DNA of 64,000 bases from Ixodes scapularis (Eukaryota; Arthropoda; Arachnida; Ixodida; Ixodidae): NCBI RefSeq assembly GCF_016920785.2, contig NW_024609857.1, positions 131,433,094 through 131,497,093 on the forward strand. Direction: 5' to 3'. A program made the translations under genes and the position numbers. Below, piece after piece: positions 10,686 to 22,600 of this stretch; position 1 is the stretch's first letter; each line of letters starts with the position of its first letter. The notes beneath the pieces were generated by a model. The model was not told the DNA's origin, ran no database searches, and was given only the letters and a program-made list of their open reading frames with translations.

Positions 10686-13600
10686 GTATGCCGCGTGTGC
10701 GGTCCCAAGAAGCATACATTCACGTTTTTTTCCTCCTCAGAAAGCACGACCACGAGAACTACCTGTGCAGCCTCCTCCTGCCAAACGACGGACGAAGGAC
10801 GGCTTTCGCGGTGCGCGCCCTCAACGTGGAGCTGGCGCAGGTGGGTTCCAGCCGTGCGGCAGCGGCCGCTAGAAGCGATCACGGCTGTCGGAGGATTATT
10901 CCAACGAAGGGGGGGGGGGGGGGACGGGACGATGCATCGGCGGATTTGCGGAGGGCATATCTACTGCCAGAAACCTTCAGCTAGTTTTGAGTATAGACCG
11001 TTTTATCGTGGGGAGCGCCATTTTGAGAGCGAGAGAGAAGAGGGGAAAGGGGCTACCGGCGCTTTCCTCCTTGCTGGTGCTTTAGAAAGTGTGAAAATCC
11101 CGGATGAGAGGCTTCGCCGGTGTTGGGTGTATGCATTGCCCGAACTTCGTTCCCGCTTTCTTCTCTGTTTTAAACTCCTAAGCTTAATTAGAGTCACAAG
11201 CTTGGATGGCGACAGTCCCTCGGTTATCGGGACACCATTGCTCGGTTTTAGGGCGCACGAATAACGACAGAAAGCATAGAATACTGTCCGAGGACCTATG
11301 TAGCTCTCACGGAATCTGACAAATGTGGCTGCAATGTCTTTAAGCTCCATCGCTTTCCACATGACCCCAATATCCGGTGGCAGTGGGTTGCATTTGTAAA
11401 CCGAAAAGACTGTCTACGCAATGCAATCTTTACAGTATTTACACACGAGTCATCGTGCACCCTAATTTACATTTGCACACAGGTATGAAACAAACTCTAT
11501 GCACTTCTTAGTCCAGATTCCCCAGAAGCTTTCTTGACAATGTCCTGTTGCCTAGTGCTCGTCCATACACGAATGTCCACACAATCGGGAACGCACCTCC
11601 AATGTGAAGCCGACGTGTCCTTTGATCTTATTCCTTCAGACATGGCACACCTATCCACACTAGGGTCCATCCTGGGCCGCTCTATCTGTCATGAACTCTC
11701 CTCGCATGCACTTGAAGTTAGACGTAGTAAGCCACATCATGGCTAAATCCTTTCATCGCCAATAAGCCAGTTGAGCTGGAGACATTTGCACTGGAAATTC
11801 ACTGTCGGTCATTTGGCCTGCTCTTGTCGACTTCTTCACAAGCTGCACGAATCTTCAATAACAACAGAAATTGTGGTCCCCTGTTTACTTGCTTGGGTAG
11901 ATGTTCACGGATATCCGATCGGTATCGCCAGAGCTCTTGTACGTTGTAGCACACGCTGCCTTGTACAATGACCATGAGGAGTCGCTCAGCCATTGTCATG
12001 TCGAAATTCTCTCGAAGCCGGTGCTGCCTCAGGTCTCAGGCCAGGCACAGAGTTCAGAGAGCAGCAAGGTGCACGATGCCGATGTCCCCGCCAAGTCCTT
12101 CTACGGCTATAGATGGCAGGGTTACGGCAGGAAACTTACAGGGTGATGCTATCCTGCACCTCCACCACCTGTTACGACCGTAACTTGTCGTAGGTCTTCC
12201 CCAGGAATCACTTTGGAGACAAAAAGTAACTGAGAGACAGGAGAGAGGAGAGGCCACTTGGTGCCATCTAGTAATTACTGACTACTCTACACCTGTGCGC
12301 TGCCCGCGCCTCCTGTTTACGGCCCATGCAATTAACATTTTTTTTTTTTTTAACAGCGGTGTCTACTCGCAACTTTCAGTGACAGTCGTACTGCGGTATT
12401 AGAATCGTCCTCCCTACCTCGTGGATAATCCACTTTACAATGAAGATGCTTACACTTTCCTGATGGAGAAGTTTCAAGTAAGGCCCTTACATCTCTCGTA
12501 TCCAAAAATTCGGACAAACTTGCATATCACAGATCTAACCTCGTGCTGTTGTTTTACGGCAATCATCCAGATGGCAGCCAATTTTATACGCACTAGCGTG
12601 CCCCCTACGGGTCTTGAAAGTTGCTTATAGTTTTCGCTGTTCTATTGCTCCCAGACTTTGTTCTTGTTTGAGCTCGTGATTGGTTAGGTGGCAAAATATT
12701 TTATGCCTGCAAATTGTTTAGCCACTTCTTCTGAAAACAAAGCAACATCAGGACATACTGCAAGCACACTTTGCGTCATTTGCAAGTTATGCCACTTTCC
12801 TTCCCCAATGATAGGTCATTGGTTTCTTTTTGCATGCATCATGAAGAAACCAATGGGGTATCGCTGCCTGGAGCAGCGGCTCAGCTTTAAACATCATTCT
12901 TGCATTCGCTGGCAATGGGCAGCCATCTTGATAACTCTGAGGCAAAGCACTGGCCTACAAATACCCCGTTGGCAGGACTTCAATCCCATTCGAGGTCCTT
13001 ATTGCGGTTTGCATAGCCGAGATTTCGGTTGCACATGAAAAGATCCCTAGGTCGTCGAAATTAATCCTTGAGTGTGCCTGGTGCCCTTTCTTAGCTTAGT
13101 GCTTAAAACTCAAACTTTTCTTTTCCACCTCAATGGGTGCTACAAACAACATGTGCAACATATCCTTGCTTCTGCTAGAGAAGAGCTTGAACATTCTTCT
13201 GCTCACTGTGGCTACCTGATCTTCGGGAAAACCACTAAATTGAGTGGAAGCTTTCGTACGTCGACTGATGGGGTGGCATTCTGTTGCTGTTTGGGACAGA
13301 AACGGAGCTTCGCCTACTGGAAACCGATTGGTAGTACAACCGCGGGCGAGATGTGTACCGAATATAGGTAGACCTTTTCTATGAATGCACTTGCTACTTT
13401 CCTCGACTAATAGCCAAGGAGCCTTTCTCTGTCTTGTACTTGATGCAGTGAAGCAGTTCAGGAGGTTGTGGGTGGGAGAAATTTGATTGCTCTCAGTCTT
13501 TGCTTTCAACCTGCACATACTTCGGAGATGGGATAACATAGCATCACTCTTTAGTAATGCAGTATGTGCATTTCTGTTGAACGTCGGAAAAAAACAACAT

Positions 13601-16600
13601 GGATATAGGTCACCTTTGCCTGAATTGATGGATTTGGCTTCTGCATCCCCATTCGAGTGTGCGTTAAAGGGAAACTCCGCTTCATTCTCGGTTATTACCA
13701 AACACTGCGACTCTCTTTAGTGTCATCTAGAGAGACCGAATGTCAAATATTATAACGTAATACCGCCTAAAAGATCACTAAACCGGCCGACAAAAACTGA
13801 GACGCGCGAAGTCACCAAAATCTGCTAATTTAGCGGGCGACGTGCGGCGCAGCCAACGTTGTATTTCCGTTGTGGCTGACGTCTGTTGCATACGCAGTTT
13901 TTTTCTTGGTATTTTCTTTTCCAGGGAGAGCTTACCGGGCGGCGCTACGGACGCGCTCCACGTTTGAGCAAGCAGAGGCGAGCCTACTACAATAGAGATC
14001 AGTGGGCGAGACAGACAAAAAAAAAAAAAAATGAACGAGAACAAGAGAAACAAAAAGAGGAAGAGAGAGTTGTACGGAGATGAGCTTCGCTGGCACACCT
14101 GCCAACCGGTGCCAACCGACTAGCCGCCTGGGTTGCCGCCTACATAGCCTGCTTCGTTGCTGCTTGCGTTGACTGTTCGCCGCCGCGGCTAGGCCCGCCC
14201 TCCCTCCTCGCCCTTCCCCTCGCATCCGCGTCTTTCTTGGGTTACCGCTAGTAGATCACGTGACCCCTTGTATTCCACGTGGGTGCGTATGCAACTGACG
14301 TTGAGAGTACAATGTTGCCCGGCTGTGCCGAAGTTTCAGTTTCGGTTTGCGATTGTGGTAAATAACAAGATTGCACGAAAAATATTTTGCTTTTAGTGAA
14401 ACAAACGGTCTAGGGTTGTTTTGAAGTACTTTTCACGTTTATATCACCCACTATCTCAAAATTTCTGAAATCAAGCGGAGTTGCCCTTTAAGGTATGGGA
14501 ATGAGAGACTTTAAGCCCTCAAACGGACCCCCCCTTCCAACCAGCTCGTTAGGTCAGCCATTGCAATCCGATGCACTCGGCAGTATTTGGTGTTCTTTGA
14601 TAAGAGTTGCTAAGGTCACCGGCAGGATAAGAACGCCAGGAAGGTTTGAGTCTCCAGCGTGAGCGTTCTGCCTCCGATAATACTTGGGCGTCTCGTGAGC
14701 CTGGAGCGTGCAGGTGCAGCCAAGACATGACTAAAGGCAACAATCGCATGCTGGATGCACAAAGAAGAGACCCTCTGCAGTTCTTGCCCCGTCAGTGACT
14801 GCAGAACATGCATGTAAGGGTCTTGCTGAAAGGAACTTCCCCGACTATCTTCCACGCTGATTCCAGATCCGAGACGTGGTCTCCAGGCCAGACATCGGAC
14901 TGATGAGGCTCCAGTTTTGGACCGATGCCTTGGAGCGGATTTACAAGGTGACCCTCTCCCTCCTTTGACCTTTGGACTGGGGTTGTTCGCCTGAACCCCG
15001 GCTTCTTTGCAGGGCAGTGCACCTGAGCAGCCAGTCGCGCACGAGCTGGCTGCAGTCATCCGTTCGCGCAAGCTGTCGAAGCACTGGCTCAGCAGGTTGA
15101 TAGAATCGAGGGTAGGTAAGCCCGCCACGGTTTGACCCTACGCAACGCTGTTCCACCAACAGCCTTTGAAGGGACAACAATGGGGTTTGAGAGCCCATTG
15201 AATGTTGAGGTATTCAAAAGCTGCTCCTGCATGGACACAAAGGTGGAAGTTGTTTGCTGAATTTTGGTGTGTGATTTGTAAAATGAGATGCTTGTTTTCC
15301 TCTCTTTGGATCCATCCCTGGAACTAAACGTTACCCCTATCCCTGTGACAAAGAAGCACAGATTTCTTGATAAAACATTTGATAAGAAGGTTGGGTAATT
15401 TTATTTCCCACTTATAAGCTCCCGAGCAAACATCTCTACACACCTCCTGAAGTCTTATTTTGCAAGATGTCTCTTGTGCTTGCACACTGCTTTGTGCAAT
15501 CCCGTGTTCACCACACTGCAGTAGTGTATGGATTGTCTTGTGCTCAGTGTGTTGTATTCATTACTCCATCTTGGCTTGTGAATGTGACTATCAGCTTTCC
15601 ATGCATGCTCTGTCCTCAGTCTGTATGCAGAATCCAATAAGTTTTCACCAAACAACTTTCATCTCTATCTTAGTTTGACATTTGCTTACAAGGTTCTGGC
15701 TGACCTTCAGCGTCCATTTTACTATCCACTTAGAACGTTTAGGTTTTCTCGTCTTTTAACGCAATGGCATTAAGGAGCTTGTGTCGCAGAAACGCCATCG
15801 TCGGTGGTGTGGTGGGAAAATCCTGATTGCTCGATAGGGTCATGACGTCCCAGCCATATGACCCCGCGCAGGAATTTCCAACAACCCACAATGCTCACGT
15901 GAAATGTTATGTCACACATGGAATGAAAGGGATTAATAAACATGACATGTAACGTGAATTAAAGGTCGCCGCATGTCTCAAATGATTTCACTTTACAGAG
16001 TCATTCCTTTGCCTTAAAGACCCCCGACCAGTTTGCGCTTTCCGCTTTTCCCTCCCCTCCTCCTCTCTCTCTTCTACCCTGTTCACCATTGCCTGTTTCC
16101 TCCTCCCCCATGGTGAGAAGAATCTTCTGCCCTGCAGAATCTTGAGTCTCGTCGTCGGCCTTTAAAGAAAAATATGATGAATTTTAGGCGGGATTCGAAC
16201 GCACGACCCTTGGGTTGTGAGCCAGAAACGCCACTGACTAGGCCATGTCCGCCGCACTTCCTGCTCAGGAAGAGCATGAGAAGGCGATGTGAATGGGACC
16301 TGAGAGTGCTATCGCGTTCCACTCTTAAAGGCAAAGCTTAGGCGTCCTCCAAGATTTCTGAAAATAAGCTAAGAGCTGGGACACAGCTAGACTTTTGCAT
16401 AGATTGTCTTCACACTTGTATTTTTCTCTGGAGCAGGTCACATAGTTCGGACACTTGTCTTTTTTGCACCCTGGGAGACACTGCTTACTGTTTGCAACTG
16501 GTCTCTCACAATGTTTTAACAAACATGGCATTTCCCATGTTGTAATTGAACGAGAGTTTTGTGAGGTGGTTAAGTATGATAGTTATACTTTTTATGTCAA

Positions 16601-19600
16601 GTATACACAGGGCATTTAGACTTGAACTTTCGACAACTCATTTTGCTTTGCCAGCATTTTTACTGAAAAGCTCTCTGCAGTGTCAGTGGTCATAGAATGC
16701 TTTATCGATAAAAAAATACTATGGACATTTCCCTTCTTTTTTTTTATTGTCAGCTTGCAATTGTTGCAATTTGCTTCATTAAGGCCCTTCAATGATTTTC
16801 GAACTGGTTTGAAATTTGCAGTGAAACGGTCTTCATCGAATGTAGGAACATGAAGAAAAAACATTTTTCATCAAATTTAAATTACTTTAGGAGTTATTAG
16901 CAAATTAAAAACAAAAGAAGTGAAACAGCTCTCCTTCATAAGTGTCAGAAAAATGAGATGATTGGAGGGCTGGAGCGAAGTGGCTGGCCAATGTCTTGTG
17001 GGTCAGGCTCATGGCTGCTGCACCAAGGATGGGCACACATTGTTGGCCTTGTCGCTAATGCCCCTTGCATCGTCGAAAGTTCAGGCTCAGAACTTGCGAT
17101 GGGTTTTACCAATGAACCTAGGCCGTTTATACTTTGGCGTCTGCAAACCTAATGCGCACCGGCGTAGAACAATGTTCGTCGTCCACTTTTTCGCGCCCCT
17201 CCATAGAATCCAGCGCGGTGGAATCAAAGCAGCAACTCGGGGCAGAGAGGCGCACCGTGATAGGATCGAAGGAAAAAAAGGAGATACTGGCGATATTGAA
17301 TGCAAATAAGCATTTATCTTCCTCTAATTGTCATGCAAAAGTCATTGAAGAAAAAGAAAAAAGGAAGAGATTACAGTGTTGTATTTGTTAAAGCATCTGC
17401 CGGCCAGCTTCGACGGATTTGAAGGACTCGCGTTTCACAGCAGCTTTCCGTGTTCAGTTATGCGTCGAAGGGAGTGGGTGATCTCTTAATTATGTCAATT
17501 ACGCATTTGAAATTGCAGTGCACTTTGAATACGTTGAACCTCTTTCTTATGAACACTGGTATAGAGAATTATCGGATATAGCGAACTAATCACAAAGTTT
17601 GGTTGGTCATGCTTTATTTGGATGGGAGTTCTAGTTTTATAACGAAATTGAAACCGTGATATCTGACGCGCCATCAGTTATAGCTAGGGCTCCGTGTTTT
17701 CGTATAAATCCGAAAAACTCTGAAAAACGCCGGCCGGTAAAATTTTTGTCAATTCGGATTTATCCGATAAACTCCGAATTGTTATGTGCCCATGCCACCC
17801 CCCCCCCCCCCCTTTTGTTCCACAACAACAAAAAAAAGTATATATTTTTTTTTTTTTTTTTACAATTTGAGCTGCGCAGGATCAATGGTCCTGGGAAAAA
17901 GACACCATAATTATCTTTCAAGCCTCGGACCATTGTCAAAAGGGGGTCTTACGGCTTTTCTCGTCTAGAGTTTCTGTATATAGCGACCTACAGTAGCAGA
18001 GTTGCGCATTCAGCCTCGACGGGTGGTTGTAGCGCCGGCTTTCCTGCGTGCCCTGGATGCTTTGCTACTCACATGACTAAATTTGGCGAATAGCGGCGCC
18101 GCATGCGCCGACGCGCGTGGAAAACACAAAAAGAGGAGTAGAAGGCGAAAGCAGGGGAACATACGTCGGGGCGCCAGCAACGTCGGCGGAGCGACCATAA
18201 AGGTGGCTTTTTTGCACGACGCCGGATGCTTTGCTCCTCACGTGATGGATCTCGGCGAATAGCGGCGTGGGGAAAACAAATGCGCAACTCTGCTCCCCCT
18301 TCGGGGGGAGCATATCGAGGAATTCTAGTCTCGTCAAGGTTGCTTCAGGGAAACAGGTCATCGTACCATTCGTGTCACGACAAAAGCCACTCTTTTGGTT
18401 TCCAGCTTGGGCCATGGGATTTGGGATTTAGAGAAAGGAGAGGGTATGTTTCTGGGGGTAACAGTGAAAGCTATGAACCATAGGGGTTGTATAAAATAGG
18501 AAAGAGGGCAGTTGAAACTTTTCTATTACATCCATAACCACTCCACCTCGCGCAGCTGCGGGATAGATTGATGGGATGACTACGAGCTTCCTTGCGGCTA
18601 CCTCCGGCAGTTTATTGATTTTAAGGTATCAACGCTTATCGAAGCCGCACTTGTGTGCGACTTTTGTCGTGGGACAAATTAGTATTGCCAATGACACCAA
18701 CACCAAATTCAACTGAAGAAATCTTAATTGATAAAAGCGCGTTTTATTTTTTTATCTGGCGCACGTTTGCATCCGCTTATTATTTATTATTTTTAATAAG
18801 AAACACTGCGAAATTAATGTCTATATTTCGGAGAATTGGTGATTTACAAAAAATAAACTCCGATAAATAAAGAATTTTCACTCAAAAATAAGCTCTGAAA
18901 AACACCCTTTGAATTTCACGAAAAATAAACTCAGAAAACACTGAACCCCTGTTATAGTGAAGCAATTCCTGCTTTTCTTGCATCGCAAAATACTACGAAG
19001 TTTATTAAAAAGTAGAAAAAATACAAAAAGTAATTACTGAACGAAAGATTCCGAAAGTTTAGATTGGGGGCTTTATGTGCAAAAATGCGTGTTTCGGTAG
19101 GTAGCGCCACCTATGAGCTGAGCAAATATCGGTGGTTGTGCCGCTGCTGGCCTCTATGCGAGGCATCAAGAACCAGTGCAGACTAAAGTCAACCGCCAAC
19201 TGCGACACTCGTGGCGGAGCCGCGGATGGCGACGAAGTGAGAAGCTGTCTCTCTGGAGACATAAGTGAAAGTTTTGAGGGTGGTGGACAGCGGTCAGAAG
19301 AAAAAATGACATCACTGCGGACTTCGAGCTTGCACCAAGCATGATATCTACCATGCTGAGTGCAAGGAACAAGATCGAAGTCTGCTGTGCAAACAACACC
19401 GTCAAGAATGACCGAAAAAGTCTTAGGCCTTGCCTCGACCCGGACGTGAAAGAGGCTCTGTTCTCATGGTTTAAGGATGTAACGGCGCGAAATTTGCCGG
19501 TATCTGGTCAGCTTCTTCAAACAAAAGTAATCAGTCTGGCGTGTCTGTTAGGGCATGATGATTTCAGCACGAGCAGGGGTTGGCTCCAGCGCGGTGGCTC

Positions 19601-22600
19601 CAGGTGAAGAGGCATCAGCCCACAATCACGTCTTCAAATAAATGGAATAATAGATCCAGCTAACATCGTTTCTCATGTTGCAAATTAATATCCTCATGCT
19701 TCAATATAATTTTTTTAGTGCTGCCTGGCTACAGGTAAGGATCTTGTGGTCCGCGATAGCGCGTTTTTATATAAGTGCTGTGCACGTTTTTGCATAGGCT
19801 CGTTTGTCGGACCATTCACAGGAATTTTTGTGTGTACTTTTGTAACGAATAACGCATATAGCGAACAAATTTCTGCTCCCGATGCTAGTTTGTTGTAACG
19901 AGGTTTGACTGTATACATTCCGGGCTTTGACTTAGTTTGCATTGCGCACCGCTTCTACATCTGACATTTGTTCTTTCGATCAGGATTCACTGCCGGCGAG
20001 GCATGTCTAGTGCATGATCACACATAGCTCATACACGAGGTCGCTCAAAATTATAATTAACTCTACGTTTGGTTCGCTCTCCGGCTTCAAGCTTTGGCTG
20101 GCATCTTGTGAATTGCGTCGGGCTCGTCAGGCCTTTGAGGCTTCTCAGGGTAGCACGTAGAGACATGCCCATACACTCTATCGATCAAGCGCACGGACGT
20201 TGTGCACATCAACACACAAACACAGAGGCACCATACTGAACGGCGAGAACAGCACGCGACACACGGCCAATTAAAAGCTCAGAAATAAGCGTCGCGTACA
20301 TGCTCCAATTAGCCTGACATGCCGATTCCCAATAGGGCACCTGCATGATGGGCAGCTCTCAATCAGCTCACTACGCTAGCAGCGCTAGTGCGTATGCGCG
20401 CCAGCTGCTTTGGCTAAGTCCGCCACTGGGAGGCGGGTGTGTCTTTTTTTTTTCCCCCTTCTGCATATTTTAAAGATATTTTTTCGTATTTTCCACCTTT
20501 TTCGTTTAAATATGCTTTCTTGAAAAATATTGATGGTTTACGGAGCAATACACATTATTTAGCCTGCATAAAAAAAATTCTGATGCTCTTGCCGACTGTT
20601 AATCACAAAATGCTTTCATGCTTACTGTTGATGTCACTTGTCGCACGTTTTCAACACACTGCGTCGCCACCGGGCGTTGAGTTGTTTTTGCCCGATCTAA
20701 TTAAAATATGATGCGGTAATATTTTGTGGCTACTACATGTTTCCCGAGTAGACCTAACCACTAATGACATAATAGCTTAAATAGGTCAGAAGTTCAAATG
20801 TCATTGGAGGGCCCCTTTGAATGCAATATAAATATGCTTGTATAGAACAAATTAGATGTAAACTCAACTCTGCTTTGCACAGCGCTCATAACATAGAACA
20901 GTGTGAGGCACCCATGTATGTCAGCATCGTAGGCAATAAGGAAGCCGACAAGCTTACAGCATTCACTGGTAGCTTTTCTCAATCATCTGCGTGCTTAGTA
21001 TACAGTCAAGCCCGGTTGTATCACACCCGGGTATTTTGAATTATTGTTTATATCGAACAGTCTAAACATCCCATTGAAAATCGCATGTAATAGTATAGGA
21101 GCGTTGTTTTTCTGTATCGAACTCCCATGGGGGGGACACTTGATATAGGGAAGTAGCGAACGAAGCGCGGGCGCTGGCATGGACGCTGATTGCTTCTCCC
21201 ACGGTCGGATTGCGCCGGGGGTGAGTACATAGATCACGTAAAAGTGGAGGATGGCAAAAGGAAGGGGAAGGACACCCGCACATGCAGGGAGGGCAGGGAG
21301 TGCCCGTTGTTGGAACAGTAGCGTGTTTTTGATATATCCGAAATTCAACTGCATTTGGATATTGAGCCTTTACTGAAGTCATTGTTTTTTCGTTGTTGGC
21401 AGTTGGTGCGGGACATGGGGTCTGAAAACAAGCTTAATCTGACTAAACCCACCCTTGAAATCTGGGGAAACTCTTTATGCAGTACCGACTGTATGAAAGT
21501 TTGTTGCACCGTTTGAGAACTGGGCACTCTTTTATCCCTCGTAAGTGCCTGCTTTGGGAGGAAGACCCGCTCTCTGGTGAGCATGGCTCTACTCTTACTG
21601 TCCCGCATACCTTGTGGTCCCGCACTGGCCTTGAGCCCAAAGTGTTGCGTCCATTCACCGCATTTCTCCAGCACCACATCCCATTTGACCTGGCTCTGCC
21701 GCTGGGAGGGAATCACCTAGTTCCTTTTGACCGAATCATGGATTTGATTGCTAGCGGCAGCCTTCTTTACCAATCCCAATCTTTTCTGGTTTCAAGTTGT
21801 GCCTTTGTGAAACTCTTCTCAATGTAGAGCAATTGTTTAAAAGGACACTGACACCCACAAATCTTTTTCTTTTTTCATTTTTTGTTAGGCGATTTATTAT
21901 GGGTGTCGGAATATTACCCAATTAATATTTTGCTACAGCGTCACATATTTTTTTAATAAAGCCGAAAAACGCAGCTGCTCGAAACCGAAACTGCGCACGG
22001 ATGTCGGAGAAGTGGAGAGGAGAGAGTGAGTGGCGGCAGTCTCGTGGTTACACCCGACCGTGTAATTGTTTTTTTTTCATGCAGTAGATGAAATGTGTTG
22101 CGGGATTTGTTTGCTGTGCGATTCCTTTGCAGTTATGTTTGTTCCGCTCGGTGTTCTGTGCTTCAAGTTGAGTTGTTTTGTACATTTAAGTGTTGGCAAT
22201 TAGTAGTGAGTGCCGGTAGTGAATTCCTGTGATCGGTTCCGAAAAGAATACTCCCAAGATGTTGTGTGAAGAGCTGCCTCACATGTCCTGCATCTGAAAG
22301 TGGCATTGTGCGGCACAGTGCGCAAGTTTCCGAGACATGAGCGGGTCGGGATCAATGGCTGGCTGCAATTCCTGTAGAACAGTTACGGGAACCTCAGAAA
22401 ACGGACGCTACCCGATTCATACACTCCTTGCATTTTGTGGAAAGTGACTACATTGAGTTTGCAGGTGTCAAAAATAGAATCCCATACCATTTAGTTCAGC
22501 GACGTATTGTCGACAAAAACTTGTTTTTTTCAGTGATAATTGTAAAGAAAGAAATGTAAACATCGCAAAATATTTGACAAGAAAAAAAAATGGTATGCCC

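Larger units (their letters stand above)
17532..19911 (+). mobile_element. Tigger/pogo element carrying nested insertions
   Basis: The left end after TA (17530-17531) reads cgttgaacctctttcttatg and the right end reads cgaggtttgactg before TA (19912-19913). These are the TTGAACCTC-type ends of Tigger elements. Subterminal blocks (TATAGCGAA) occur at both ends. A hAT element (17685-18950) is inserted in its 5' part. It retains only the N-terminal transposase coding region. Confidence 0.82.

Noticed and set aside
11768..12257. Antisense frames around 11799-12257 considered as Harbinger-type transposase
   Set aside because: Only vague resemblance, with no catalytic motif visible.
13096..13701. 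201-codon antisense frame
   Set aside because: No recognisable domain, no splice or promoter context, and it overlaps the border of a TTAA element; treated as chance.
14616..15128. 170-codon antisense open frame
   Set aside because: It lies opposite NDUFAF6 exons 3 and 4, whose plus-strand translation matches the family with correct splice sites; the antisense frame is a shadow.
16325..16531. Cysteine-rich minus-strand frame that could look like a secreted peptide
   Set aside because: No signal peptide, the Cys pattern matches no family that I know, and it starts inside SINE sequence.
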